A stretch of DNA of 64,000 bases from Ectocarpus siliculosus (Eukaryota; Sar; Phaeophyceae; Ectocarpales; Ectocarpaceae), in assembly GCA_000310025.1 (NCBI GenBank), contig FN649729.1:861014-925013 (forward strand), written 5' to 3'. This document shows positions 59,601 through 64,000 of this stretch, one piece after another. The notes beneath the pieces are model-generated. The model was not told the DNA's origin and searched no databases. It was given only the letters and a program-made list of their open reading frames with translations. The stretch's first letter is position 1, and each line of letters begins with the position of its first letter. The position numbers were made by a program, and so were the translations under genes.

Positions 59601-59906
59601 TCTGGAGTTTTCCTCGAAGATTGATCCTCCTAAAAGAGAGACTGCCGTCTTGGAATCGGGAACAGTGCTGACGTCGGCCAATGCTTTGGATTCTCGTGGT
59701 GGACCGTACGAACCGTTGACGGTCGCCGAAGCTTTCCGGCCCTCCTGTGCTCCTTCCGGAGAAGAGACCACCGCGACGGAATTGATGACCTTTTCCACAC
59801 GGTCGGTGGCGGGGTTCCCTTGGAGTTGATCCAATGTTTCAAGCGAGGTGTCATCTTGCACAATGTCATGTGGCGCGCATGCACCACAGCTGAAAAATAA
59901 CACCAT
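20942..59906 (-). CDS. Soluble adenylyl cyclase (ADCY10-like) with DEP domains, about 38 exons
   Basis: Class III cyclase that would make cAMP from ATP, predicted cytosolic. Exons in reading order: 59906-59487, 57527-57231, 56744-56445, 55742-55641, 55082-54750, 54045-53890, 53086-52943, 52393-52375, 51388-51208, 51043-50923, 47999-47904, 47229-47092, 46481-46278, 45594-45460, 45240-45152, 43626-43575, 40227-40114, 39102-38939, 37809-37689, 37071-36991, 36247-36113, 35585-35381, 35202-35114, 33881-33747, 33391-33269, 32530-32348, 31975-31850, 30865-30788, 30218-30080, 28694-28597, 28387-28355, 27354-27047, 25682-25529, 24751-24629, 24045-23647, 23305-23162, 22604-22422, 21826-20942. All join in phase to about 2,260 aa (human ADCY10: 1,610). 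Least certain: the first exon's 5' end, 43626-43575, the donor at 37689, 28387-28355, and the attachment of the last exon. Domain order matches ADCY10 except for two DEP domains inside the NTPase. Parts are described separately below. Confidence 0.87.
22422..30865 (-). other. Helical TPR-like tail of the cyclase (exons 28-37)
   Basis: Exons 30865-30788, 30218-30080, 28694-28597, 28387-28355 (weak), 27354-27047, 25682-25529, 24751-24629, 24045-23647, 23305-23162 and 22604-22422. They encode amphipathic helices such as TIELVSKAIGELMGMGQFID followed by ASVYFNDGLEVLKRM, a typical TPR-like helix pair. Others are RLRAVLYIAQYEVMYGNAS, HLRWLNELERFVRGD, LYASMSLFGMLYPMCFEYAE and AVYQAARLLRLWDRARESL. 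The exon at 23162-23305 gives a coiled coil (EQADELQLENTRLAAELF). This fits the long helical C-terminal half of ADCY10-type cyclases. Two introns appear to use a GC donor: after 28597 (AAG|gcaaga), and after 37689 in the DEP region. Confidence 0.75.
31850..35585 (-). other. Walker B half of the cyclase NTPase
   Basis: Exons 35585-35381, 35202-35114, 33881-33747, 33391-33269, 32530-32348 and 31975-31850. Walker B is LVVIVVEDLQWVD, followed by CMFLLSTRPASTFPAH. The next exon (LNLKALYPGPFSRIVLLLFA) fits both neighbours only in phase. LTSCSGSPLFITELCQSL matches the family block G-N-P-L-F-V-E-E-L. SVSEIVAARIDTLESTASLV then VAAVIGEKFAFNVL are the usual arm after the ATPase core. FKFNHSL plus MSAAAYGMLLHSNRWKLHYR matches the block where these proteins read F-x-H-x-L-V-Q-x-x-A-Y. 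Together this is the C-terminal part of the STAND/AAA-like ATPase shared by ADCY10 and bacterial cyclase-ATPase proteins. Confidence 0.88.
32627..32654. repeat. (GA)n microsatellite
   Basis: About thirteen GA units in the cyclase intron just upstream of the exon at 32348-32530. Confidence 0.9.
36113..40227 (-). other. Two tandem DEP domains of the cyclase
   Basis: DEP1 spans exons 40227-40114, 39102-38939 and the start of 37809-37689. It reads EFLCLKMRSCIPIE, DRDYGSTIFKKSFVGSQAVD WM, NEAVAIGQRLVEFGLVDHV, then FMDELLFYEF: the full helix, beta-arm, FVGS-x-x-VDW, helix, F-x-x-x-x-x-x-Y-x-F pattern of DEP. DEP2 begins in the rest of 37809-37689 (AKALAIRMNMEIE). It continues in 37071-36991 (HKACFSGDMLTEWMIN) and 36247-36113 (CVNEAVAIADKLMTLSIIES, ending FYVLK). 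DEP domains bind membranes or GPCR tails. Here they precede the Walker B exon directly. The donor ending exon 37809-37689 is taken as GAG|gcgagt; AGT|gtagtc six bases further on keeps the same phase. Confidence 0.85.
41030..41616 (+). repeat. Repeat R, copy 1
   Basis: About 600 bp with C-rich ends. Shared landmarks, in order: TTTGCCATCGGGGTTGGG, GGCAACGACGTTGTAAAACA (varied), a T run, GCGGTAACCATGAATGG, GGTCGAGAACCCTCACTCCG, CAGTTACACAGTGC, GAAAGCACCAGAAAATAAAT, TGCCGAACACCCTTAGCAGG (varied), CACGGCGCTTCGCGCTTGG, GAACC-GGCGTGCTCCGTCC and GCATGCACGACTATG, then TACACCCCCCC. GGTCGAGAACC resembles a pol III B box. All copies in the window share one orientation. Class unknown. Confidence 0.85.
41617..41977 (+). 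repeat. Repeat R, copy 2 (5'-truncated)
   Basis: Begins at the CTCCGCGCAAAGGGG block directly after copy 1 and runs to GACTATGAGGACACCCCCCC. It lacks the first 200 or so bases, so copies 1-3 form a head-to-tail cluster. Confidence 0.85.
42218..43270. mobile_element. Non-autonomous DNA transposon, PIF/Harbinger-like, TTA target duplication
   Basis: Inserted in repeat R copy 3 with a TTA duplication (42215-42217 and 43271-43273). The ends are inverted: left GACCCTTCTTTATGGAAACA, right (reverse complement) GACCCCGATTTATGGGAACA, both continuing to an AATCTTG motif. CAAGATTT and AAGATCTTGG motifs recur near both ends. At 1,053 bp I see no transposase. On its minus strand it carries two exon-like segments of an ion channel, listed separately. 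The 3-bp TTA duplication points to PIF/Harbinger; the superfamily call is inference. Confidence 0.75.
42411..42648 (-). pseudogene. Two exon-like fragments of a TRP/polycystin-like cation channel inside the transposon
   Basis: Segment 42648-42605 reads TFMGVIGFGLMHFL up to a donor gtcagt. Segment 42476-42411 follows an acceptor (caatacag|) and reads LGEGYPFYNCVMLTFRHTLA. Joined in phase they look like the end of S5 and the pore helix of a TRP- or polycystin-type channel, with a 128-bp intron between them. Nothing else of a channel gene is nearby, so this looks like a captured host gene piece. The family assignment rests on about 35 residues and may be wrong. Confidence 0.4.
43575..47229 (-). 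other. Walker A half of the cyclase NTPase
   Basis: Exons 47229-47092, 46481-46278, 45594-45460, 45240-45152 and, tentatively, 43626-43575. The junction of the first two restores the usual entry motif: KFVPVESRAQPLEQ then IRTFVKRCSSGEINCVYLE, followed by the Walker A loop SDGGLGKSELVAAF. Next come GAHLEQSTPYHVLSGLTAAL, FAAAMPTE and KTAALNGTNLVKKSLT. These match the segment between Walker A and Walker B of ADCY10-type ATPases, where an S-T-P-Y-x-x-W/L motif is common. The small exon 43626-43575 is chosen only because it fits phase (RNSSSAGRSVSTLQTFK) and has a good gtaagg donor. Confidence 0.85.
43959..44687 (+). CDS. Unassigned 242-codon ORF in a cyclase intron
   Basis: Longest plus-strand frame in this part, opening MGCVESRIKPNTRPVLRRG and ending ASHVVTE, inside the intron between cyclase exons 45152 and 43626. 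Composition is mixed, with no domain I recognise and no clear splice partners. It may derive from a mobile element or be chance. Confidence 0.2.
   Translation: MGCVESRIKPNTRPVLRRGAHGSDRLELRVTTNTSNPSDCHPSSPYQAANHKRWIFTRKAFRSYRYQLERFAQVMELQRGQCCRSPAPPAAVVLPTAQPDRNSTIFAALSTRLFRATPRGAGLTLDLVRVFTPDDLSCAEGSRMGTVAPCQPYRGQGAARARLECMVGCLRGGSKLTNSTQLAPTTTERIVPTRDVVHTSAAIQGAKFGLHLGEDFDAFEPRGGGSRSCGMPAHFASHVVTE
47904..47999 (-). other. Cyclase exon 11, end of cyclase domain 2
   Basis: Encodes ESIHHEAMIGIEVISVGSM and RPKGKSYDINVFQ, the strand pair that closes class III cyclase domains. Acceptor ggcag| and donor |gttagt keep phase 0 on both sides. The preceding intron (48000-50922) is the one holding repeat R copy 4 and the TA-flanked element. 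Confidence 0.9.
48460..49056 (+). repeat. Repeat R, copy 4
   Basis: Same landmarks as copy 1. Its head contains two tandem copies of a roughly 68-bp unit (TTTGCCATCGGGGTTGGG to GTTGTAAAACAAG), a feature shared with copy 5. It ends in TATGAGTACACCCCCC, 35 bp before the TA-flanked element. Confidence 0.88.
49092..50881. mobile_element. TA-flanked non-autonomous DNA transposon (Tc1/mariner-pogo-like)
   Basis: TA lies at both borders (49090-49091 and 50882-50883). The right end read inwards is CAGTCGAGGTCCCTGTTTAG; the left is CAGCAGTAGAGGTCCCTGTT, and both go on to TAGTGCCGG. Several subterminal ATAGTGCCGGT/ACCGGCACTAT units lie in both orientations within 200 bp of each end. The 1.8-kb interior has no transposase and is filled by the GGTCAGCCGGT minisatellite family. 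Superfamily call is inferred from the TA target and CAGTCG-type ends. Confidence 0.72.
49540..50245 (+). repeat. Minisatellite of the GGTCAGCCGGT family
   Basis: Between 50000 and 50245 a unit of about 76 bp occurs three times in near-perfect tandem: CCGCACTGAGACTGACGTC, TTTTCATTGGTCAGCCGGTG, AGCGCGGTCGATGCTAA, then AATAAA and CACACA. Looser copies fill 49540-50000. Related single copies lie at 17380-17600 and near 40050. Confidence 0.8.
51598..52208 (+). repeat. Repeat R, copy 5
   Basis: Head with two tandem 68-bp units, full body and a terminal run of 19 C (52190-52208). It lies in the intron between the cyclase microexon and exon 9. Confidence 0.88.
52375..52393 (-). other. 19-nt microexon of the cyclase
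   Basis: Bounded by ggctacag| and |gtgagc. It codes VIMDEK plus one base of a Gly codon. It is the only way found to join exon 7 (ends in phase 0 after YVNK) to exon 9 (starts with two bases of a codon). The result NKVIMDEKGLVLLYAFG follows human ADCY10 NKVFMFDKGCSFLCVFG without a gap. Confidence 0.85.
53350..53381. other. 32-bp perfect palindrome
   Basis: CATTTCAGGGGTCGGA followed by its exact reverse complement, no loop, centred on GGATCC, in the cyclase intron between exons 6 and 7. Confidence 0.9.
54280..54586 (-). repeat. tRNA-derived SINE, copy 3
   Basis: Minus-oriented copy in the cyclase intron between exons 5 and 6. The tRNA-like head is at the high-coordinate end (GGGGCGACCGG), with CTCCTGCGGTAGTTTGCCTT in the body. 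No clear target duplication was found. Confidence 0.8.
54750..55082 (-). other. Linker exon between cyclase domains, with a polyglutamine run
   Basis: Exon 5 of the cyclase. Opens AVALTGYWLDLWDHPEHETC, carries eleven glutamines coded by CAG/CAA repeats, then a PESGPPETQAST stretch and an ordered end (GWYTCVASFDPAGAFLEAHL). Donor ATT|gtaagg. The repeat may be length-variable. Confidence 0.8.
55641..57527 (-). other. Cyclase homology domain 1
   Basis: Exons 57527-57231, 56744-56445 and 55742-55641. VPREHRHLVALAALLPQRVI leads into LLFVDISGYTASMEMF, with the first metal-binding Asp. GGDIDCFAGDAILIVYE holds the second metal Asp. HGSIGVGSLRTVNIGG and GGVFEQLAIAHDLSR close the domain. Both metal aspartates are kept, so this half should bind the catalytic metals. 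The position of the human bicarbonate-contacting lysine (LKFAGD) is Cys here (DCFAGD), so bicarbonate control may differ. Confidence 0.92.
57608..57634. repeat. (TTG)n microsatellite
   Basis: About nine TTG units just upstream of cyclase exon 2 (57527-57231). On the minus strand it makes a poly-Asn run that is intronic in the model. Confidence 0.9.
57760..57828 (+). mobile_element. Lone terminal repeat related to the miniature LTR element
   Basis: 69 bp beginning TGTGCAGG and ending TTTTCACA, sharing CGTCTGTCGAGGACGA with the 68-bp repeats of the element at 19830-20278. No internal part or second repeat follows, so it is a solo, older copy. It lies in a cyclase intron. Confidence 0.7.
58085..58275. 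repeat. Short repeat with inverted GCTTCCAAATTT ends
   Basis: GCTTCCAAATTT near the left end and AAATTTGGAAGC near the right, each with a CTACT/AGTAG just outside. Further TTCCAAAT/TTTGGAA units lie inside. It looks like a small MITE in a cyclase intron; no target duplication is clear. Confidence 0.45.
59487..59906 (-). other. N-terminal exon of the cyclase
   Basis: Low-complexity acidic-polar segment (HDIVQDDTSLETLDQL, VSSPEGAQEGRKASATVNG) ending RSWNN|gtgagg, phase 0 into cyclase exon 2. The start is unsettled. An ATG at 59906 gives MVLFFSCGACAPHD. TTTTTCAG at 59890 also looks like an acceptor, in which case a further 5' exon exists; the ATG at 60203 does not join in phase. Confidence 0.6.
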
Positions 59907-60081
59907 GTCAGGAATCGCCAGCACGCACGGGGGTAAACGAGTATTTTGCTTGGCCGTCTTCTACCCGCCGCCGCATCCGACGAACACAACAGGGCTCCAT
60001 CAAGCACAACCGTGACTCTGCTCTGATGCTTGAAAATGGAGAGCTCCCACAAATTCTCTGGCCACGCAGGCCGTCTCCTCG

Positions 60082-60125
60082 CTATGGAATATGACAATAA
60101 AGAGCGAAGTTGTCATATTCCATAG
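60082..60125. other. 16-bp perfect inverted repeat with 12-nt loop
   Basis: CTATGGAATATGACAA and its exact complement, near the presumed 5' end of the cyclase gene. Confidence 0.85.
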
Positions 60126-60877
60126 TCTCCTCGTGTCTATGTGAGGTGTTGCGGCGTTGGGAACGCCGTTCCGTGTGTGAACCGGTACGAATTTCGCCGC
60201 CATTTTTCGTCAACACTCAACACTCACACTGAATATACTTCCATAAAAGACAACTGACGCGACAACACCTGCACCTGGGTACAACACGGACACAGGGAGT
60301 ACTCCCCCTGCCCATACACCGTCAAAATTGCTTACAAACTAGAAAAACCTCTTATTCCTCTCATGCCAAATACAAATGATGTGGTAGCATACATGAAATG
60401 ATAGACCCTGTCTTTACTTGTGGTCCACGTTGCCTACTAATGGGAGAGGTAGCCATACCTTCTGCCTACACATGGGCGAGATAGGTAACCATACCCACTG
60501 CATTTAACACACACCCACATGTCGGTGATGAAACCTCAACCACACGCCTCTATCGGCGACCACGTCAGGAGGCAATGATGAAAGAATGTTCTCCCGTACC
60601 ATTTGCACATCTAACGACACGAAATTACACAAAAAGGTAAGAAGATGGTGAGACCACTCCCGTGTGTCCGCACATACTCCGAAATGTGTCCGCACATATA
60701 CATACATACCCGGTACATACGCGTACCACATTGAAAATACGTTTGAAAACTGAGGGAGATTGCATGCCCTACGACTAAAAGGGTGCCACACACAAAACAC
60801 CCGACCAGTACCTGACACATTTCTTCTGCACCTTCCCAAACATAACATATATGAGACACACAAGACAGCTACCAAAC
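60126..60877. other. Upstream flank of the cyclase, nothing recognised
   Basis: No exon, RNA gene or repeat copy could be supported. Presumably holds the promoter of the cyclase gene. Confidence 0.4.
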
Positions 60878-61030
60878 TGTTTTGTTGAGCCTGCTACCCG
60901 CAGGGGAGATGTCCCTATATGCTGTCTGGGAAACCGTAGACATACAGGTACTTTCTGACGTTATGAATTCATTGCTAATCTGTCTCAGACCCCAGACGCT
61001 TTTCTATGATAGAGATGGATTCGTTGTGTC
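60878..61030 (+). repeat. Repeat E, copy 1
   Basis: Shares with 61593-61757 an ordered set: AAACTGT, TTGTTGAGCCTG / TTGTTCAGCCTG, GGGGAGAT / GAGGAGAT, GGGAAA, ACATACAGGTA / AAATACAGGTA, ATTCATTGCTAATCT / ATTCGTTGCTAATCT. Diverged copies, class unknown. Confidence 0.6.
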
Positions 61031-61261
61031 ATATTAAGAAAAAAAAAAAAACTCTCACAAACTACATTCATTCCAAATCACACAATCCGTTATTGATTGT
61101 TGTCTGTCGCTGACACCATATTCCTACCCTACAATACCAACAAAACAAGCACGACTGGTGAATCCATCAACATGGAATGGCCTGTACTACCTGCCAAACA
61201 GTGCGGATGCCACATCCTTTGTATGTAATTACCGTACATACCATCGATACACAGATAAATC

Positions 61262-61576
61262 GCCCCGGTGGTCTATGTAGTTGGTATCCTCGCAACCTTC
61301 TAGAGGTCAGATCAGGGGGTTCGAATCCCGGTGTAGGCGAGCTTTTTTTCTTGCAAAGTGAGTTTTTCTCTCGCTTCCGCTTCTGCCCCATTATTAGTGG
61401 ATAGCGCTGGTTCGTGTGTACACAGAGGGAAGAGAGTGCTAAACTCTTCTCGCATTAAAAATCGAAGGCAAAGTACCGCAGGAGGGGAGGGTAGAGAGGG
61501 GTGACCACGGGTTGGAGTAAACGGCACTACTATAGTGCTGTGAGCGCTGATTTGAAGTGAAGACAAAAAAAAAAAA
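61262..61576 (+). repeat. tRNA-derived SINE, copy 4
   Basis: Plus-oriented, with the tRNA-like head (GGTGGTCTATGTAGTTGG, GGTTCGAATCC) and an A run at the end. It sits between the two repeat E copies. Confidence 0.85.
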
Positions 61577-61592
61577 TGCAAAGGCGGCCACC

Positions 61593-61757
61593 AAACTGTC
61601 ATCTTGTTCAGCCTGTTATCCCCAGAGCAGCAGAGGAGATAACGCTCTGTGCTCCTCGGGAAATCGCGGAAATACAGGTAGCCTTCGCTGATGCTATGGG
61701 ATTCGTTGCTAATCTACATCTCTTCGACTCTTTTCCCAGATACTGTAGAGAGAGATA
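61593..61757 (+). repeat. Repeat E, copy 2
   Basis: Diverged partner of 60878-61030. It ends where the foldback transposon inserted; similar sequence (GGGGAGATAACGCTGTACGC) follows that transposon at 63079, next to its right end. Confidence 0.6.
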
Positions 61758-61763
61758 AAAATA

Positions 61764-63065
61764 GGGAAATAGACACAAGTGGGTATACCCACCCCTTTCT
61801 CGGATAAAAGTGGGTACTCGAAAATCCAGCGCGTGTGCACTCCATAGGCGACCCCAAAACGACTCAAAACCCCCTTCTGACACCTGGGCGACCAGCCAGG
61901 GACCATACACAGCACCGGCATCGTTTTTTCCCCACTTTTAGGCGCACCTTTGGCCCTAATACCGCCGACACGCGCAAGGCCTCACCAGAGTGCCCACTTA
62001 TGTCCGACATCGCGGTGGGTATACCCACCGGCGTCAACTAATTTTTTCATGCCCACTTGTGTCTGTATTTTGACCCACTTTTTCCAAATTGTACCCACTT
62101 TTGTCCACTTACGGACGGCGGAAATCGAGCGGAAATCGACCTCCACGTCACCGCACGGCAGAACATCGAATAGCCTCGGAACGTCTCAGAACCTCCCAAC
62201 ACCGTATCCATGGCATCTTTCCTATCCATGGCTGCCGACTGCGGACCGACCACGGAACATGTCAGAAACATGCCAGACCCCTTCGGTGCCGGCACGGGAA
62301 GATACCCGCGGCAGGCCTACTGTTGCCGTGACGAGTCGGTGTGCACTCGTCGTGGTGGTTGGTGTTTTTTTTGTGTGTGTTGTTGCTGTTTGCGCGTCTT
62401 TTTGTTCTGTATGCGCGACCCGTTGGTTGTGTTGTCCGTTGTGTGTCACGCATTTATTTGTGGCGTGCCGTTAGTGCGCTGCTTGCCGGGCTTGCCGCGG
62501 GTATCTTCCCGTGCCTGGTATCATCCCGTGCCGGTACCGAAGGGGTCTGGCATGTTTCTGACATGTTCCTCCGTGGTCAGTCCGCAGTCGGCAGCCATGG
62601 ATAGGAAAGATGCCATGGATACGGTGTTGGGAGGTTCTGAGACGTTCCGAGGCTATTCGATGTTCTGCCGTGCGGTGACGTGGAGGTCGATTTCCGCTCG
62701 ATTTCCGCCGTCCGTAAGTGGACAAAAGTGGGAACAATTTGGACAAAAGTGGGTCAAAATACAGACACAAGTGGGTACATGAAAAAGTTAGTTGACGCCG
62801 GTGGGTATACCCACCGCGATGTCGGACATAAGTGGGCACTCTGGTGAGACCTTGTGCGCGTCGGCGGTATTAGGGCCAAAGGTGTGCCTAAAAGTGGGGA
62901 AAAAACGATGCCGGTGCTGTGTATGGTCCCTGGCTGTGTCGCCCAGGTGTCAGAAGGGGGTTTTGAGTCGTTTGGGGGCGCCTATGGAGTGCGCGCGCGC
63001 TGGATTTTCGAGTACCCACTTTTGTCCGAGAAAGGGGTGGGTATACCCACTTGTGTCTATTTCCC
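61764..63065. mobile_element. Foldback DNA transposon with about 560-bp inverted arms (MULE-like)
   Basis: Left arm 61764-62317 and right arm 62489-63065 are near-perfect reverse complements, from GGGAAATAGACACAAGTGGG at the tip to the GATACCCGCGGCAGG region inside. A GT-rich loop of about 170 bp separates them. The 9-bp sequence ATAAAAATA flanks both sides (61755-61763 and 63067-63075, one extra A at the right border). Long terminal inverted repeats with a 9-bp target duplication fit Mutator-like elements. No transposase. The frames on both arms mirror each other and are not genes. Confidence 0.85.
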
Positions 63066-63264
63066 AATAAAAATAACAGGGGAGATAACGCTGTACGCTG
63101 CTCGCGGAATTAGTTGTAGAGACTGGATGGTCGCACAAACGCTTCATTCATTGAAGCATATGACTAGCCTATCCAGGACTGTTAGCCTGTCAACTTTTAG
63201 ACTAGACTTGAAAGGAGGCGAGAGAAACTCCCAGCAAGACATGTATGTCGCTTTTTTTACTAGT

Positions 63265-63330
63265 CTACACCGGCGGGATTCGAACCCCTGACCTGGCCAC
63301 TATAGAAGGTTGCGACGATACCGGGGCGAC
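63265..63330 (-). repeat. SINE head fragment
   Basis: Only the tRNA-like part of the SINE, in minus orientation (GGATTCGAACCCCTGACCTG, then ACCGGGGCGAC). Not a tRNA gene: the fold around an anticodon is not preserved. Confidence 0.6.
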
Positions 63331-63739
63331 AGGTTTGTTTGATTTCAAAAATAAATTATTGCCAAACCCCAATGCATAGTCTAACGACGACTAAAAAATA
63401 CTTACACACCAACCATTCATCACATCTATCTATCGGAGGCAGGTGTTTTACTTTCACCCCACCCATTGATTTTCGATTCTGGCGAGGCTTGCGGTCGCAA
63501 GAATCCCAACTTGTCTTCCTAAAAAAACCTGCAACAAACACAGACGTCATAAGACACTTGTTTTCTGTCACAAAAATCTATACTATACATCGCAAAATGT
63601 ATGATGATAGTCTGTTGGGGATAGTCGCGTCGTCAGAAACACCCCCCATTTGCAGTTCGGCAATTCTTCTTTTCTTTAGTCGTTGTGTAACCTTAATTTT
63701 ATTGTCTTGCTACGTTTTCTATGAACGGGTTTTCACACT

Positions 63740-63880
63740 TAGTTTCGGTCAGATTTCTGGACACACCAACCGAGGTTACACACAGGAGTCTTTCTACTTC
63801 TCGCTTCCTTCTGCGGTGCTTAGTTTATCGCGAGAAGGATTCAGCTGCTCCTTTCCCTCGTCGACGGCAAAGAAGTCCAT
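63740..63880 (-). repeat. Diverged SINE fragment
   Basis: GAGGTTACACACAGGAGTC and CTTCTGCGGTGCTTAGTTT resemble the SINE body in minus orientation, as in the fragment at 18890-19090. Confidence 0.4.
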
Positions 63881-64000
63881 CAGTGCTACGCACGGAACTA
63901 TCGCTTTCTGATGGAGAAACAGTGTGTAACCGAGTCGCGGACGTCAGCCATCGCGAGCGGAAAAGTATTCTCCCGTGGCGAGGCACGCAAAAAGTGGTCA

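Noticed and set aside
60000-60203. ATG at 60203 (MAAKFVPVHTRNG) as the cyclase start
   Set aside because: Good start context, but no donor in that frame has the phase needed to join the exon at 59889.
61950-62839. Long open frames on both strands of the foldback element
   Set aside because: They mirror each other because the arms are reverse complements; no conserved protein motif.
1-64000. CRISPR arrays, operons, prokaryotic promoters, rRNA genes
   Set aside because: None seen; the spliced genes, SINEs and microsatellites show a eukaryotic nuclear genome.

Overview
This is a nuclear window from a eukaryote with many short exons, mostly phase-0 GT-AG introns of about 0.2-3 kb, moderate GC content and many small transposable elements. 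The intron-rich genes, tRNA-derived SINEs and gene content suggest a stramenopile alga, most likely a brown alga or close ochrophyte. That assignment is inference; no marker gene in the window proves it. Almost no long reading frame is a whole gene, so I rebuilt the genes exon by exon from splice signals, reading phase and protein-family motifs.

Layout. (1) 432-6562, minus strand: a secretory serine carboxypeptidase (peptidase S10), ten exons visible, with the last exon (catalytic His) lying off the left edge. (2) 7224-9640, plus strand: a small membrane protein of unknown function, in divergent orientation to gene 1. (3) 9641-13660: mostly empty, with two weak minus-strand candidates (10885-11466 and 12027-12460). 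(4) 13661-18487, plus strand: a complete six-exon SNF8/VPS22 gene (ESCRT-II subunit, 262 aa). (5) 18488-20941: a gap between convergent genes holding SINE debris, a pentanucleotide repeat and a miniature LTR element. (6) 20942-59906, minus strand: one giant gene of about 38 exons encoding a roughly 2,260-aa soluble adenylyl cyclase of the ADCY10 type. Its order is N-terminal linker, cyclase domain 1, cyclase domain 2, Walker A half of an NTPase, two DEP domains, Walker B half of the NTPase, helical TPR-like tail, very acidic C-terminus. (7) 59907-64000: no gene, but SINEs, a diverged repeat pair and a 1.3-kb foldback DNA transposon.

The best candidate for something new is the cyclase. Two DEP domains are encoded between the Walker A and Walker B exons of a single NTPase, and the reading phase carries through the whole series. 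One structural element of cyclase domain 2 is restored only by a 19-nt microexon. Its introns are crowded with mobile elements: a 640-bp repeat family, a TTA-flanked transposon that seems to carry ion-channel exons, and a TA-flanked element with an internal minisatellite.
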